Source: Terribacillus saccharophilus
Lineage (GTDB): Bacteria; Bacillota; Bacilli; Bacillales; Amphibacillaceae
Direction: 5' to 3'
DNA length: 64,000 nucleotides
Assembly (NCBI RefSeq): GCF_002272745.1
Contig: NZ_NPBD01000007.1
Span: forward strand, 310,001 to 374,000
Shown: positions 36,451 through 44,618 of the stretch, piece after piece
Layout of the letters: each line of letters opens with the position of its first letter
Position numbering within the stretch: the stretch's first letter is position 1
Made by a program: the position numbers and the translations under genes
The notes under the pieces: generated by a model
Seen by the model: only the letters and a program-made list of their open reading frames with translations
Told to the model about the DNA's origin: nothing
Database searches by the model: none

Positions 36451-36846
36451 ATGAATCCATTTTTATCGACTTTTCTATACTTTATCATTGCAGTTGTGAT
36501 CGTTATCATCGGACTTATCATTTTTGAAATGATCACACATAAGTACAGGGACTGGGAAGAAATTGAAAAGGGCAATACAGCTGTGGCTTTATCGATAGGC
36601 GGTAAGATCATCGGAATCTGTCTTGTACTGTCATTCTCTATTTATCACAGCAGTGAACTTTGGGAAACCCTTATCTGGGGCGCTTATGGTGTCGTTCTGC
36701 AGATGATTGCCTACTTCGTATTTGAAGGTGTAACACGGCGCTTTTCTGTTCAATCCAAGCTAAAAGAAAACAATGTCGCAGTCGGAATTATATCCTTAGC
36801 GGTTTCTGTTGGGCTTGGGTTCGTCATCGGTGCGTCCATTACGTAA
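36451..36846 (+). CDS. DUF350 integral membrane protein
   Basis: A 131-residue protein with four hydrophobic segments arranged as two DUF350 repeats (FIIAVVIVIIGLIIFEMIT, GNTAVALSIGGKIIGICLVLSFSI and NNVAVGIISLAVSVGLGFVIGASI). E. coli YjfL is a relative encoded beside a PspA homologue (YjfJ). DUF350 proteins have no proven activity. AAGGAGGC precedes the ATG. Its position between the lipoprotein and the membrane aminopropyltransferase-like gene, with short gaps, argues for a complex or pathway in the membrane. Confidence 0.9.
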   Translation: MNPFLSTFLYFIIAVVIVIIGLIIFEMITHKYRDWEEIEKGNTAVALSIGGKIIGICLVLSFSIYHSSELWETLIWGAYGVVLQMIAYFVFEGVTRRFSVQSKLKENNVAVGIISLAVSVGLGFVIGASIT

Positions 36847-36873
36847 GCTAAAAGCAGTTCGGAGATGAAAGAC

Positions 36874-38424
36874 ATGCAGCAGAAAGTAACAAATAAAACC
36901 TCATTCATTTATTGGGCTTCCGGTATCGTTTCCATTTGCGGTATTATATTTGAAGTCTTGTTCGGGGCTCTTGGGTCCTATATTCTCGGAGATGGTGTGA
37001 AGCAATATACACTCACCATCTCTTTGTTTTTGACTGGTATGGGGATTGGTGCCAGCATAAGTGAACGCGTGACAAAGCGACTTATTCTAGCATTCATTTA
37101 TATTGAATTTTTCGTTGCTCTGATCGGGGGCTTTTCGAGTTTTACAATGTTCGGAATCACAGCATATACGCCTGACGGAACAGATGCGTTCTATCTTTAT
37201 TTCGTCACCATTCTTGTTGGTGCGCTGACCGGAGTAGAGCTGCCGATTCTCATTAGGAAAGCGAATGAGATCGGGGAGACAATCGGCCGCAGTACAGCAC
37301 GTGTCCTTTTCAGTGATTATGCAGGTGGTCTTATTGGTGGGTTGCTTTTCGCCTTCTTATTGCGCCCGCAGTTCGGAATCGTCAAATCAGCTTTTCTAGT
37401 TGGCCTAGTCAATTTAGTAGTGGCACTGGTCGTCCTTTGGTTATTCCGGGAAGAAGTGAAACGGTTTGCCTTGCATGTAGCAGTGGGTGTAGTCATCGGA
37501 ATTCTGCTTATACTTGGTGTCTTTTTTGGAGAAGCAACTGCATTTTCGTTCGAACAGAAGCTTTACGAGGATCCAATCATTCACATGGAACAAAGCCAAT
37601 ATCAGAAAATCATACTAACTCAGGATGGAGATGATCTACGGCTGTATTTGAATGGCGGATTGCAGTTCAGTTCGTTCGATCAGCATCGCTACCACGATGC
37701 GCTTGTCCATCCGGTCATGTCCCAAGCCAAACAGCATGATCACGTGCTCATACTTGGGGGCGGGGATGGCTTAGCGGCGAATGAGATACTGAAATATGAT
37801 GATGTTCAGGATATTACCCTAGTTGACCTCGACCCTGCTGTTACAGAAATGGCTAAGTCTGAGTCAAGGCTGCTCGACTTGAACAATCGCTCGCTGCTGA
37901 ATGACAAAGTCACCATCCATAATCAGGATGCCTTCACTTACTTAAAGGAAACGGACCAGGTCTATGATGTCATTATCGTCGATTTGCCCGATCCGAATGA
38001 TGAGAGCTTGAACAAGCTGTATACCGAAGAATTCTACTCTCTGGTGCGCAATCACATGCATCCAGAGGGAGCGATGATTGTCCAAGCGACTAGCCCGGTG
38101 TTTGCGACCGAGTCTTATTGGACAATAGACGAAACAATTCGTGCAACAGGGTTGGAAACGGAAAATTTACATCTGGATGTGCCGAGTTTTGGCAACTGGG
38201 GATTTGTCATGGCCAGCAGAAATCCAATCGATCCAGAAAATCTAGAGGTTACCGTACCGACAGAATACTTAAAATCGTCTATGATTCCTGGAATGACAGA
38301 ATTCGGTAAGGATGAGGATAAGGAAATCACCAATGCTGATGGGGAGGAAGTGACACTTCGTCCTAACACATTGGTTGATCCTCATTTGATCGAAATCTAT
38401 CAACAGGAATGGAAGCATTACTGA
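36874..38424 (+). CDS. Membrane spermidine-synthase-like (polyamine aminopropyltransferase family) protein
   Basis: A 516-residue fusion of about seven N-terminal membrane segments (residues 1-215) and a cytosolic spermine/spermidine-synthase-type methyltransferase fold (about 240-480). The nucleotide motif LILGGGDGLAANEIL, the acidic DLDPAV and the active-site IIVDLPDPNDESLNKLYTEEFY match aminopropyltransferases, including the Asp expected to activate the amine. SQYQKIIL and LNGGLQFSSFDQHRYHDALVHPV precede them. It presumably transfers aminopropyl, or another group from an S-adenosyl donor, to a membrane or peptide acceptor; no S-adenosylmethionine decarboxylase is adjacent. I chose the second ATG, nine bases after GGAG. 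Its stop overlaps the convergent Lrp gene by seven bases. Confidence 0.88.
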   Translation: MQQKVTNKTSFIYWASGIVSICGIIFEVLFGALGSYILGDGVKQYTLTISLFLTGMGIGASISERVTKRLILAFIYIEFFVALIGGFSSFTMFGITAYTPDGTDAFYLYFVTILVGALTGVELPILIRKANEIGETIGRSTARVLFSDYAGGLIGGLLFAFLLRPQFGIVKSAFLVGLVNLVVALVVLWLFREEVKRFALHVAVGVVIGILLILGVFFGEATAFSFEQKLYEDPIIHMEQSQYQKIILTQDGDDLRLYLNGGLQFSSFDQHRYHDALVHPVMSQAKQHDHVLILGGGDGLAANEILKYDDVQDITLVDLDPAVTEMAKSESRLLDLNNRSLLNDKVTIHNQDAFTYLKETDQVYDVIIVDLPDPNDESLNKLYTEEFYSLVRNHMHPEGAMIVQATSPVFATESYWTIDETIRATGLETENLHLDVPSFGNWGFVMASRNPIDPENLEVTVPTEYLKSSMIPGMTEFGKDEDKEITNADGEEVTLRPNTLVDPHLIEIYQQEWKHY

Positions 38425-38861
38425 TCTTCCCTTGGCAGCAACGCTCGATAAGCTACCGGGGATGTCAGCACAGTTGATGTATTGAATGCCCCATATGGAA
38501 TCAGCCGGTCGATCAATTCCCGCATGCCATTCATGTCAGGGACTGCTGCCTTCAGCAAATAATTGATCGGTCCGGTCACCCGGTGGCATTCTAGTACAGC
38601 TTCTTCTTTTGCAATCAGATTTTCAAACTCCAAATGAGGAATCTTCAATTCACTAACCTGGATGAACAGCAGAATATCCAGTCCAACCTTCGCATGCGCT
38701 ACTCGGGCTGTGTAATGCTCGATGACACCGCGCTCCTCAAGCCTTGCTATCCGTTCTGAAACACTCGGTCTGCTCAGTGCGAGCTTCTTGGATAATTCGC
38801 TTATTGTTATCCGGCCGTCATGCTGCAGCAGCTCCAGCAGTGTACGATCGATGTGATCCAT
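38418..38861 (-). CDS. Lrp/AsnC-family transcriptional regulator
   Basis: A 147-residue Lrp-type regulator. The N-terminal helix-turn-helix is DHIDRTLLELLQHDGRITISELSKKLALSRPSVSERIARLEERGVI; the C-terminal RAM (ligand-binding) domain spans about 70-147. AAGGAAGGG precedes the ATG at 38861. It is convergent with the aminopropyltransferase-like gene and divergent from the YitT-like membrane protein, so a role in amino-acid or polyamine control of the neighbourhood is possible but unproved. Confidence 0.9.
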   Translation of the reverse strand: MDHIDRTLLELLQHDGRITISELSKKLALSRPSVSERIARLEERGVIEHYTARVAHAKVGLDILLFIQVSELKIPHLEFENLIAKEEAVLECHRVTGPINYLLKAAVPDMNGMRELIDRLIPYGAFNTSTVLTSPVAYRALLPREDQ

Positions 38862-39075
38862 ATGCACCCTTCCTTTCACATTGCAGGTGATCCTTGCATA
38901 TAATTTTCATTATGAACCTCGAATCAAGATATTACCTGCAAATATCTATTCATTTCTTATGTTATTTATTCTAACATAAAAAGTGAAGAAACAGGATGAC
39001 GTGAATTTAAGCGCTCATATTGTCCATTGTGGGCGTGTTTCAACATGGATTTTAACTTGGAGAGGAGCAATTCGT

Positions 39076-39687
39076 TTGCCGCAAAAGTATCTTAAAATTA
39101 TTCTCGGCTGTTTCCTAGCCAGCATTGGTCTGTATATGCTCAAAAGCGCAGAGCTGGTGACAGGAGGAACAGCAGGGCTTTCCTTAGGGTTATCATATCT
39201 AATGTCTATGCCTTTCGGTATCGTCTTCTTTATTATCAACATTCCATTCTATATCTTTTCATTTATCAATATGGGATGGCGTTTTACGGTAACTACAATT
39301 CTATCTGTATCAATCCTGACGTTATTCTCATTTCTCCATCCGTTTTATCCCGCTATTGAACTGCCGGGCATCGTTTCAGCTGTGGCTGGCGGCCTGATTA
39401 TCGGATTTGGCTTGATCATCCTCTTTGCGAACCAAGCATCATTAGGAGGAGCCAATATCCTCGCTTTGTTCCTGCAGAAACGCTTCGGAACAAATCCTGG
39501 AACGATAAATTTTATCTTTGATTTCTGTGTTGTTATGGTCAGTCTTTATTCAGTAGGTCTTATCAAAGGCATCTATTCCATTGTTTCCATAGCAGTTACT
39601 TCATTTGTTATCAGCTACTTCAAAGAGAAGTTCGCTAAACCATTACCAAAACCGAATGCAGTACCAGTTGCGCAAGCAGCAGAGTGA
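39076..39687 (+). CDS. YitT-family membrane protein (no DUF2179 domain)
   Basis: A 203-residue membrane protein with five or six segments. ILGCFLASIGLYMLKSAELVTGGTAGLSLGLSYL and ANQASLGGANILALFLQKRFG are the YitT/YczE-type repeats. The usual C-terminal DUF2179 domain of YitT is missing, giving a shorter protein. I chose a TTG at 39076, eight bases after GAGAGGAG; longer starts (to a GTG at 38983) have no ribosome site and add a hydrophilic tail that does not look like the family. Function unknown, perhaps an amino-acid-type transporter given the divergent Lrp gene. A terminator with a GAAA loop follows. Confidence 0.82.
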   Translation: MPQKYLKIILGCFLASIGLYMLKSAELVTGGTAGLSLGLSYLMSMPFGIVFFIINIPFYIFSFINMGWRFTVTTILSVSILTLFSFLHPFYPAIELPGIVSAVAGGLIIGFGLIILFANQASLGGANILALFLQKRFGTNPGTINFIFDFCVVMVSLYSVGLIKGIYSIVSIAVTSFVISYFKEKFAKPLPKPNAVPVAQAAE

Positions 39688-39713
39688 ACGAAGGAGAAAT
39701 CCTTCGTTTTTTA
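39687..39713 (+). terminator. Terminator after the YitT-like gene
   Basis: AACGAAGGA and TCCTTCGTT around a GAAA tetraloop, then TTTT. Confidence 0.9.
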
Positions 39714-39747
39714 ATGGTATAATTTGGTCGGTGAGGGGGGTGGTGGA

Positions 39748-40563
39748 ATGGAAAGAGAAGTCTTAAAACAAAAGCTTACAGAACTAGCTGAAACCGAAAA
39801 AACATCAGCTCCTATAGAGGATTTATTATTTTCTATGCTGCCGTATATCGGTGATTTGGATCCAATCTTACGTGATAGGTTGATTTATGGATTGGCGAGC
39901 AAATGGATAACACAAGGACTAGTTTCGCCAATCACGATGAATCAAATCCTGGATGAGCTCCTGACAGGACGATACCTTTACAAAGAAGAAAAATTCACTA
40001 GAAGTTTTACAACATTATGGATTGCAGCTATTCTTTACCGACATAGAATGGAAGCGTTTCTGTCTGCGGCTGTAATTGAACGAGTCTTCCAAGCGCTTCT
40101 CACCTATATCCAGCAGGAGACTGTTGGAGAAGGTTATGATGAAACATACGGGTGGGTGCATACGTTAGCGCATGCTGCTGATGCATTAGATGAACTGATT
40201 CAATTGGCTGAACTGACAAATGATCAGCGTCAGACAGTTGCAGAGGAGATTATTAATAAGATGGCTTTCCCGTATAATGCCCTTTCACATGAAGAGGACG
40301 AGCGTATGGCGTTTGTGATTCATTCTGCTTTACGGAATGGATTGCCACCGGATATAGTTGGATGCATGGTAAAGGAAAAGGCATCTGAAGTCATTGCTTT
40401 CTGGCCTGAAGTCACCGAAGCTGACCTGTATATCCGCGCGAATTATAAGCAGATCATCCGCAGTCTTTACTTTCGTCTATCTGACTTCCCATCACTGAAG
40501 AAAACGTTACACGGATGTGAACAGTTATTTTCTGGTATCTATCATAAAAAGCCTTCTTCCTGA
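39748..40563 (+). CDS. DUF2785 family protein
   Basis: A 271-residue helical cytosolic protein. The block DLLFSMLPYIGDLDPILRDRLIYGLASKWI, FTTLWIAAILYRHR and YGWVHTLAHAADALDELIQL is the DUF2785 pattern, a family of unknown role. The HEAT-like run of helices suggests a scaffold, but that is inference. I chose the ATG at 39748 after GAGGGGGG; an ATG at 39724 in frame would put eight glycine-rich residues in front. No terminator is obvious before aguA, 77 bases downstream. Confidence 0.82.
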   Translation: MEREVLKQKLTELAETEKTSAPIEDLLFSMLPYIGDLDPILRDRLIYGLASKWITQGLVSPITMNQILDELLTGRYLYKEEKFTRSFTTLWIAAILYRHRMEAFLSAAVIERVFQALLTYIQQETVGEGYDETYGWVHTLAHAADALDELIQLAELTNDQRQTVAEEIINKMAFPYNALSHEEDERMAFVIHSALRNGLPPDIVGCMVKEKASEVIAFWPEVTEADLYIRANYKQIIRSLYFRLSDFPSLKKTLHGCEQLFSGIYHKKPSS

Positions 40564-40640
40564 TTGTTGTTCAGGTGCTTTTGTTATATGATATTCCGGA
40601 AAGTCTGTTTTAAAGAATCTATAATAAAGAGTGATGCGAA

Positions 40641-41672
40641 ATGGAAAAACATTTAACATATACAATGCCTCCTGAATGGGAGAAACATGAGCGTACGCTG
40701 ATCAGCTGGCCTGTGAAAGATTCTATGGTATACCCAGAGGATTGGGAAGCCGTATGTAAGGGTTACGCAGAACTTATTCTTGCGATTGCGGAATTTGAGC
40801 CGATCACCGTATTGGTGAACGCAAAGGATCGTGATACTGCAGCTGTTTATGTGGAGAAAGATGAAAATGTAACATTGCTTGAGGTTTCTCATAACGATGC
40901 GTGGCTTCGAGATAACGGTCCGACATTCGTCCGGGATGAGGCCGGCAAATTGGCTGGTGTGAACTGGCGTTTTAATGCTTGGGGAGAAAAATACTTTCCT
41001 TGGGATCTAGATGATGCGGTAGCTCCGGCTGTTTTGGATCACTTTGGCGTGAAGCAACTGGATGCACCAATAGTGTTAGAAGGTGGATCCATTCACGTTG
41101 ATGGGGAAGGGACACTGATTACTACAGAGGAATGCCTTTTGAACCCGAACCGAAATTCAGATCTTTCCAAGGAGGACATCGAAGCATATCTTCGTCAATA
41201 TCTCGGCATTGAGAAAGTGATTTGGCTGAAACGCGGTGTAGCTGGAGACGAAACGGATGGACATGTCGATAATATCGCTTGCTTTGCAGCACCAGGTAAA
41301 CTGCTGTTGCAAGTGACAGATGACCCTGAAGACGAGAATTATGAAATCACCCAAGAGAATCTTCGCATTCTCGATGAAACAAAAGATGCAAGAGGACGTC
41401 AGATTGAAGTGATCGCTGTTCAGCAGCCACCGAAGGCTACCTGGAACGATACGCGTTTGACATTGAGCTATATCAATTTCTATTTTGTAAACGGAGGAAT
41501 CATCCTTCCTGTTTTCGGTAATACAGCAGGAGGAACGGATGAGCGGGCAATCAAGCTGCTGCAAGAGCAGTACCCGGATCGCCGAATTCGTACAATTGAT
41601 GGACTAGCTATCATCAAAGAGGGCGGAAATGTACATTGTACAACACAGCAGATGCCTGCAGTGAAGGAGTGA
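40641..41672 (+). CDS. aguA: Agmatine deiminase (AguA)
   Basis: A 343-residue enzyme converting agmatine to N-carbamoylputrescine and ammonia. The pentein fold is shown by PPEWEKHERTLISWP at the start, LRDNGPTFVRD, LEGGSIHVDGEGTLITTEECLLNPNRN and DETDGHVDNIACF, with the nucleophilic Cys in the C-terminal GGNVHCTTQQMPA. It is followed after five bases by aguB, giving the two-step route from agmatine to putrescine. Together with the aminopropyltransferase-like gene upstream this makes polyamine metabolism a theme of the region. No arginine decarboxylase gene is in the window. Confidence 0.95.
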   Translation: MEKHLTYTMPPEWEKHERTLISWPVKDSMVYPEDWEAVCKGYAELILAIAEFEPITVLVNAKDRDTAAVYVEKDENVTLLEVSHNDAWLRDNGPTFVRDEAGKLAGVNWRFNAWGEKYFPWDLDDAVAPAVLDHFGVKQLDAPIVLEGGSIHVDGEGTLITTEECLLNPNRNSDLSKEDIEAYLRQYLGIEKVIWLKRGVAGDETDGHVDNIACFAAPGKLLLQVTDDPEDENYEITQENLRILDETKDARGRQIEVIAVQQPPKATWNDTRLTLSYINFYFVNGGIILPVFGNTAGGTDERAIKLLQEQYPDRRIRTIDGLAIIKEGGNVHCTTQQMPAVKE

Positions 41673-41677
41673 AGTAA

Positions 41678-42553
41678 TTGAGAAAGGTAACATTAGCAGC
41701 AACACAGATGGCATGTTCCGGTGTCGTGGAAGAGAATATCGCGAACGCTGAGAAACTCGTACGCCAAGCAGCAGCTCAAGGTGCGAATGTCATCCTGCTG
41801 CAGGAGTTGTTTGAAACACCATACTTCTGTCAAAAGGAAAAACCTGCTTACTATGCGTTTGCAACAGAACTGGATCAGAACAAAGCAGTGCAGCATTTTA
41901 AGCAAGTAGCGAAGGAGCTTGGAGTAGTACTGCCGATCAGCTTCTATGAGAAAAAGAACAATGCGAACTATAATACAGTAGCTATGATCGATGCTGATGG
42001 CTCTGTGCTTGGTATCTACCGAAAAACACATATTCCTGATGGACCTGGTTATGAAGAGAAATATTACTTCTCCCCTGGGGACACTGGTTTCAAAGTATGG
42101 GAGACGAAATTTGGAAAAATAGGCGTGGGCATTTGCTGGGATCAGTGGTTCCCGGAAGCAGCTCGCAGCATGGCGCTTCAAGGAGCAGAAATCCTGCTAT
42201 ATCCAACAGCGATAGGTTCAGAGCCTGAGGATGCTAGCATTGACTCAAAAGATCATTGGCAAATGTGCATGCGCGGACATGCAGCAACCAATCTAATGCC
42301 TGTTTTGGCATCAAACCGGATTGGTGTGGAAACCGACGAAGATTCCTCTATCACGTTCTATGGTTCTTCCTTTATCGCTGGACCGCAAGGGAACTTGCTG
42401 GCGGAAGCAGGACGTACAGAAGAAGAGATTCTGACTGCTACATTCGATTTGGATGAGCTGGCTATGCAGCGTGTGGAATGGGGACTTTTCCGTGACCGTC
42501 GTCCGTCAATGTACCGCAATATTCTGAGCTCCGATGGCTCAACAACCGTATAA
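41678..42553 (+). CDS. aguB: N-carbamoylputrescine amidase (AguB)
   Basis: A 291-residue nitrilase-superfamily amidase releasing putrescine, CO2 and ammonia from N-carbamoylputrescine. The Glu-Lys-Cys triad is visible in LLQELFETPYF, IYRKTHIPDGPGYEEKYYF and GVGICWDQWFPEAAR. The start is a TTG after GGAGTGA, five bases beyond the aguA stop, so the two genes are coupled. The C-terminal FRDRRPSMYRNI is typical. A strong terminator follows. Confidence 0.95.
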   Translation: MRKVTLAATQMACSGVVEENIANAEKLVRQAAAQGANVILLQELFETPYFCQKEKPAYYAFATELDQNKAVQHFKQVAKELGVVLPISFYEKKNNANYNTVAMIDADGSVLGIYRKTHIPDGPGYEEKYYFSPGDTGFKVWETKFGKIGVGICWDQWFPEAARSMALQGAEILLYPTAIGSEPEDASIDSKDHWQMCMRGHAATNLMPVLASNRIGVETDEDSSITFYGSSFIAGPQGNLLAEAGRTEEEILTATFDLDELAMQRVEWGLFRDRRPSMYRNILSSDGSTTV

Positions 42554-42557
42554 AATG

Positions 42558-42590
42558 AAAGCTGCCAGCATAAGCTGGCAGCTTTTTTAA
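42558..42590 (+). terminator. Terminator of aguAB
   Basis: AAAGCTGCCAGC and GCTGGCAGCTTT around ATAA, then TTT. Confidence 0.95.
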
Positions 42591-42875
42591 TGTCACGCGC
42601 CCAAAGCATGACCGCGAAACCTGCTATACATAATCCGGCACCAATCCAGTCGTACACGGTGTTTCCTTGTCAATGAACCATCCCCATAGGATGGACCATA
42701 CAATGAAAACACCACCATATGCGCAAATGCACGACCAAATGATGGGATATCTGGAAAGTGTCTATCACCCCGTACATGACCAAGGCATTGCTGCGGAGAA
42801 AACCAAGATAACCTGGGCGGCCATCATGAAGCCACATCCAGATCAAGTACCCGCCGCCAAATTTCGGTTTTCCTT
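42586..42875 (-). pseudogene. Frameshifted ynfA (UPF0060) membrane-protein pseudogene
   Basis: On the minus strand the DNA encodes pieces of a YnfA-family small membrane protein in three frames. From about 42858: GGGYLIWMWLHDGRPGYLGF and ALVMYGVIDTFQ; then, after a shift, YGGVFIVWSILWGWFIDKETP; then, after another, VYDWIGAGLCIAGFAVMLWAR. In intact YnfA these are the consecutive stretches containing the diagnostic RVYAAYGGV and DWIGA motifs. No start or continuous frame survives. The family is named for an E. coli protein of uncertain transport role. The loss looks like decay of a small monocistronic gene between aguB and the osmoprotectant operon. Confidence 0.88.
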
Positions 42876-42910
42876 ATGTGTACTAAATCTATGGTACCTA
42901 AGTCACATAG

Positions 42911-42938
42911 AAAAAACGACCCTATAAGGGTCGTTTTT
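42911..42938 (-). terminator. Terminator of the osmoprotectant ABC operon
   Basis: On the minus strand AAAACGACCCT and AGGGTCGTTTT form a hairpin with a TAT-type loop and a T tail. Confidence 0.9.
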
Positions 42939-43836
42939 AGTCTTTTAGTAAATTATTTTCGTCGAGGAAGTCTTTGGCTACACGTTCTACACTCTTTTGT
43001 TCGATATCCACTTGGTAGTTCATTTCACGCAAGGAATCCTCTGTTAGAGCATTTTGGAGAGGCTCCAATAATTCCGTGATCTCTGGATATTCATCCAGTG
43101 TTTCCTGGTTGATGGTAGCAGCGTAATTATAGGAAGGGAAAAACTGCTGATCATCTTCCAATATTTTTAGATCCATGGAATTAATCTGTGGATCAGTTAC
43201 AAAAGCTTGAGTGACATCAATTTGATCATTTGCCAATGCTGTGTAATAAAGACCGATCTCCATTTCACGGATATTGGAATCAGGAACCTGGAATCCATAG
43301 TAATCTTGCAATCCAGGCATACCATCTCTCCGATTTTTGAATTCTGTCTCCATTCCAAATTGGAGGTTATCAGGATTTTTTTGCTCATAAGCTGCCAAAT
43401 CACTTAAAGAGTCAATGCCTAGCTCATCCGCTTTTTCGCGTTTCATAACCAATGCGTAAGTGTTGTTAGCATCAGTTAAGTTTGTCCAGGCAATGCCGTT
43501 TTTCTTATCCAATTCCTTAACCTTTTGCATCGCCTCATCTTTATCTGAGATCGGCTCTTGATCCAAATAGGTGACAAGTGCTGTACCAACATACTCCCAT
43601 GACATATCGACTTGGCGCGTTTCGATTGCTTGACGCATAGCAGAGGAGCCTAGATTTTGAATTTCTTCGACATTATAACCGTTATCTTCTAATATGAAGG
43701 CCGTCATTTTGGCTATTACGAGCTGCTCAGTAAAAGTTTTTGCTCCTACGGTAATGCTTTTCCCACCAGGTCCGCAAGAGCTTAGTACGACCAGCAGAGC
43801 CATTAATAAGGTGAATAGAGTTAATCGTTTTCTCAT
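42937..43836 (-). CDS. Osmoprotectant (glycine betaine/choline-type) ABC substrate-binding lipoprotein
   Basis: A receptor of about 299 residues with a lipoprotein signal (hydrophobic segment then LSSC, Cys at residue 20) and an OpuAC/OsmF-type binding domain. ITVGAKTFTEQLVIAKM, VDMSWEYVGTALVTYL and YALVMKREKADELG match OpuCC/YehZ relatives that bind betaine, carnitine or choline. I chose the ATG at 43836, which follows AAGGAAAGGA at eleven bases and gives a proper signal peptide. It is the last gene of a permease-ATPase-permease-receptor operon. Confidence 0.87.
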   Translation of the reverse strand: MRKRLTLFTLLMALLVVLSSCGPGGKSITVGAKTFTEQLVIAKMTAFILEDNGYNVEEIQNLGSSAMRQAIETRQVDMSWEYVGTALVTYLDQEPISDKDEAMQKVKELDKKNGIAWTNLTDANNTYALVMKREKADELGIDSLSDLAAYEQKNPDNLQFGMETEFKNRRDGMPGLQDYYGFQVPDSNIREMEIGLYYTALANDQIDVTQAFVTDPQINSMDLKILEDDQQFFPSYNYAATINQETLDEYPEITELLEPLQNALTEDSLREMNYQVDIEQKSVERVAKDFLDENNLLKD

Positions 43837-43855
43837 GAATTCAGGTATCCTTTCC

Positions 43856-44605
43856 TTACGAATTTTGCGCTTTTCTGGCAAGTCGGAGTCCCTTTGGCAC
43901 TAAAGCAAACTGCAGCCATTTGAACAGATAGTCAATCACGATGGCAAGCAGCGTGACAGGAACAGCTCCAGACATTAAGAAAGCATTATCGAAGAGGCGG
44001 ATACCAGTGAAAATCCATACACCCAGACCGCCGGCACCGATTAGATAAGCAAGTGCAGCTGTTCCGATATTGATGACCAATGCTGTACGCACTCCTGCGA
44101 TAATGGAGGTGAGTGCATTCGGCAGTTCTATTTTCCAAAGGATCTGTGCATTGGTTAGTCCCATACCTTTGGCTGCATCAATCATATTGTCATCAACGGA
44201 ATCAAGGCCAGCAATCGTATTTTGCAGAATAGGCAGCAGGGAATAGACGAATAAGGCAACTACTGCTGCGCTGATTCCAATACCTAGGAAGCCCATGGCT
44301 AATGCAAGTACAGCTAAGCTTGGGATCGTCTGCCCAAGATTTGCGATGCCTACAATCAGCCATTCAGATTTACGGAACTTAGGCCGTGTAACGAAGATGC
44401 CTAGTGGTACTGCAAGCAGCACAGCAGCAGCTCCTGAAAGGAGTACAATCGTAATATGTTCACCGAGTAAGCGTAGGAAAGTATCTGGCTGTTCCCAGAT
44501 TTTGCTGAACATATTGTTAGCGAATGCCCAAACAAAGAAAGCGATGAGCAGTGCCCAGAAGATAAGCTTGATAATCAAGGCGATGGTTTTATTTGTCCTA
44601 TCCAT
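43856..44605 (-). CDS. Osmoprotectant ABC transporter permease (second)
   Basis: A 249-residue permease of the OpuCB/OpuCD family with six or so segments. LAVPLGIFVTRP, VGIANLGQTIPSLAVLALAMGFLGIG and the coupling loop GMGLTNAQILWKIELPNALTSIIAGVRTAL are typical. GAGGGGG precedes the ATG at 44605. It partners the first permease encoded upstream of the ATPase gene as a heterodimer. Confidence 0.88.
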   Translation of the reverse strand: MDRTNKTIALIIKLIFWALLIAFFVWAFANNMFSKIWEQPDTFLRLLGEHITIVLLSGAAAVLLAVPLGIFVTRPKFRKSEWLIVGIANLGQTIPSLAVLALAMGFLGIGISAAVVALFVYSLLPILQNTIAGLDSVDDNMIDAAKGMGLTNAQILWKIELPNALTSIIAGVRTALVINIGTAALAYLIGAGGLGVWIFTGIRLFDNAFLMSGAVPVTLLAIVIDYLFKWLQFALVPKGLRLARKAQNS

Positions 44606-44618
44606 GATTACAGCCCCC

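Noticed and set aside
42667..43079. Short plus-strand frames between aguB and the osmoprotectant operon
   Set aside because: They are antisense to the ynfA remnant and to the receptor gene and show no protein-like features.
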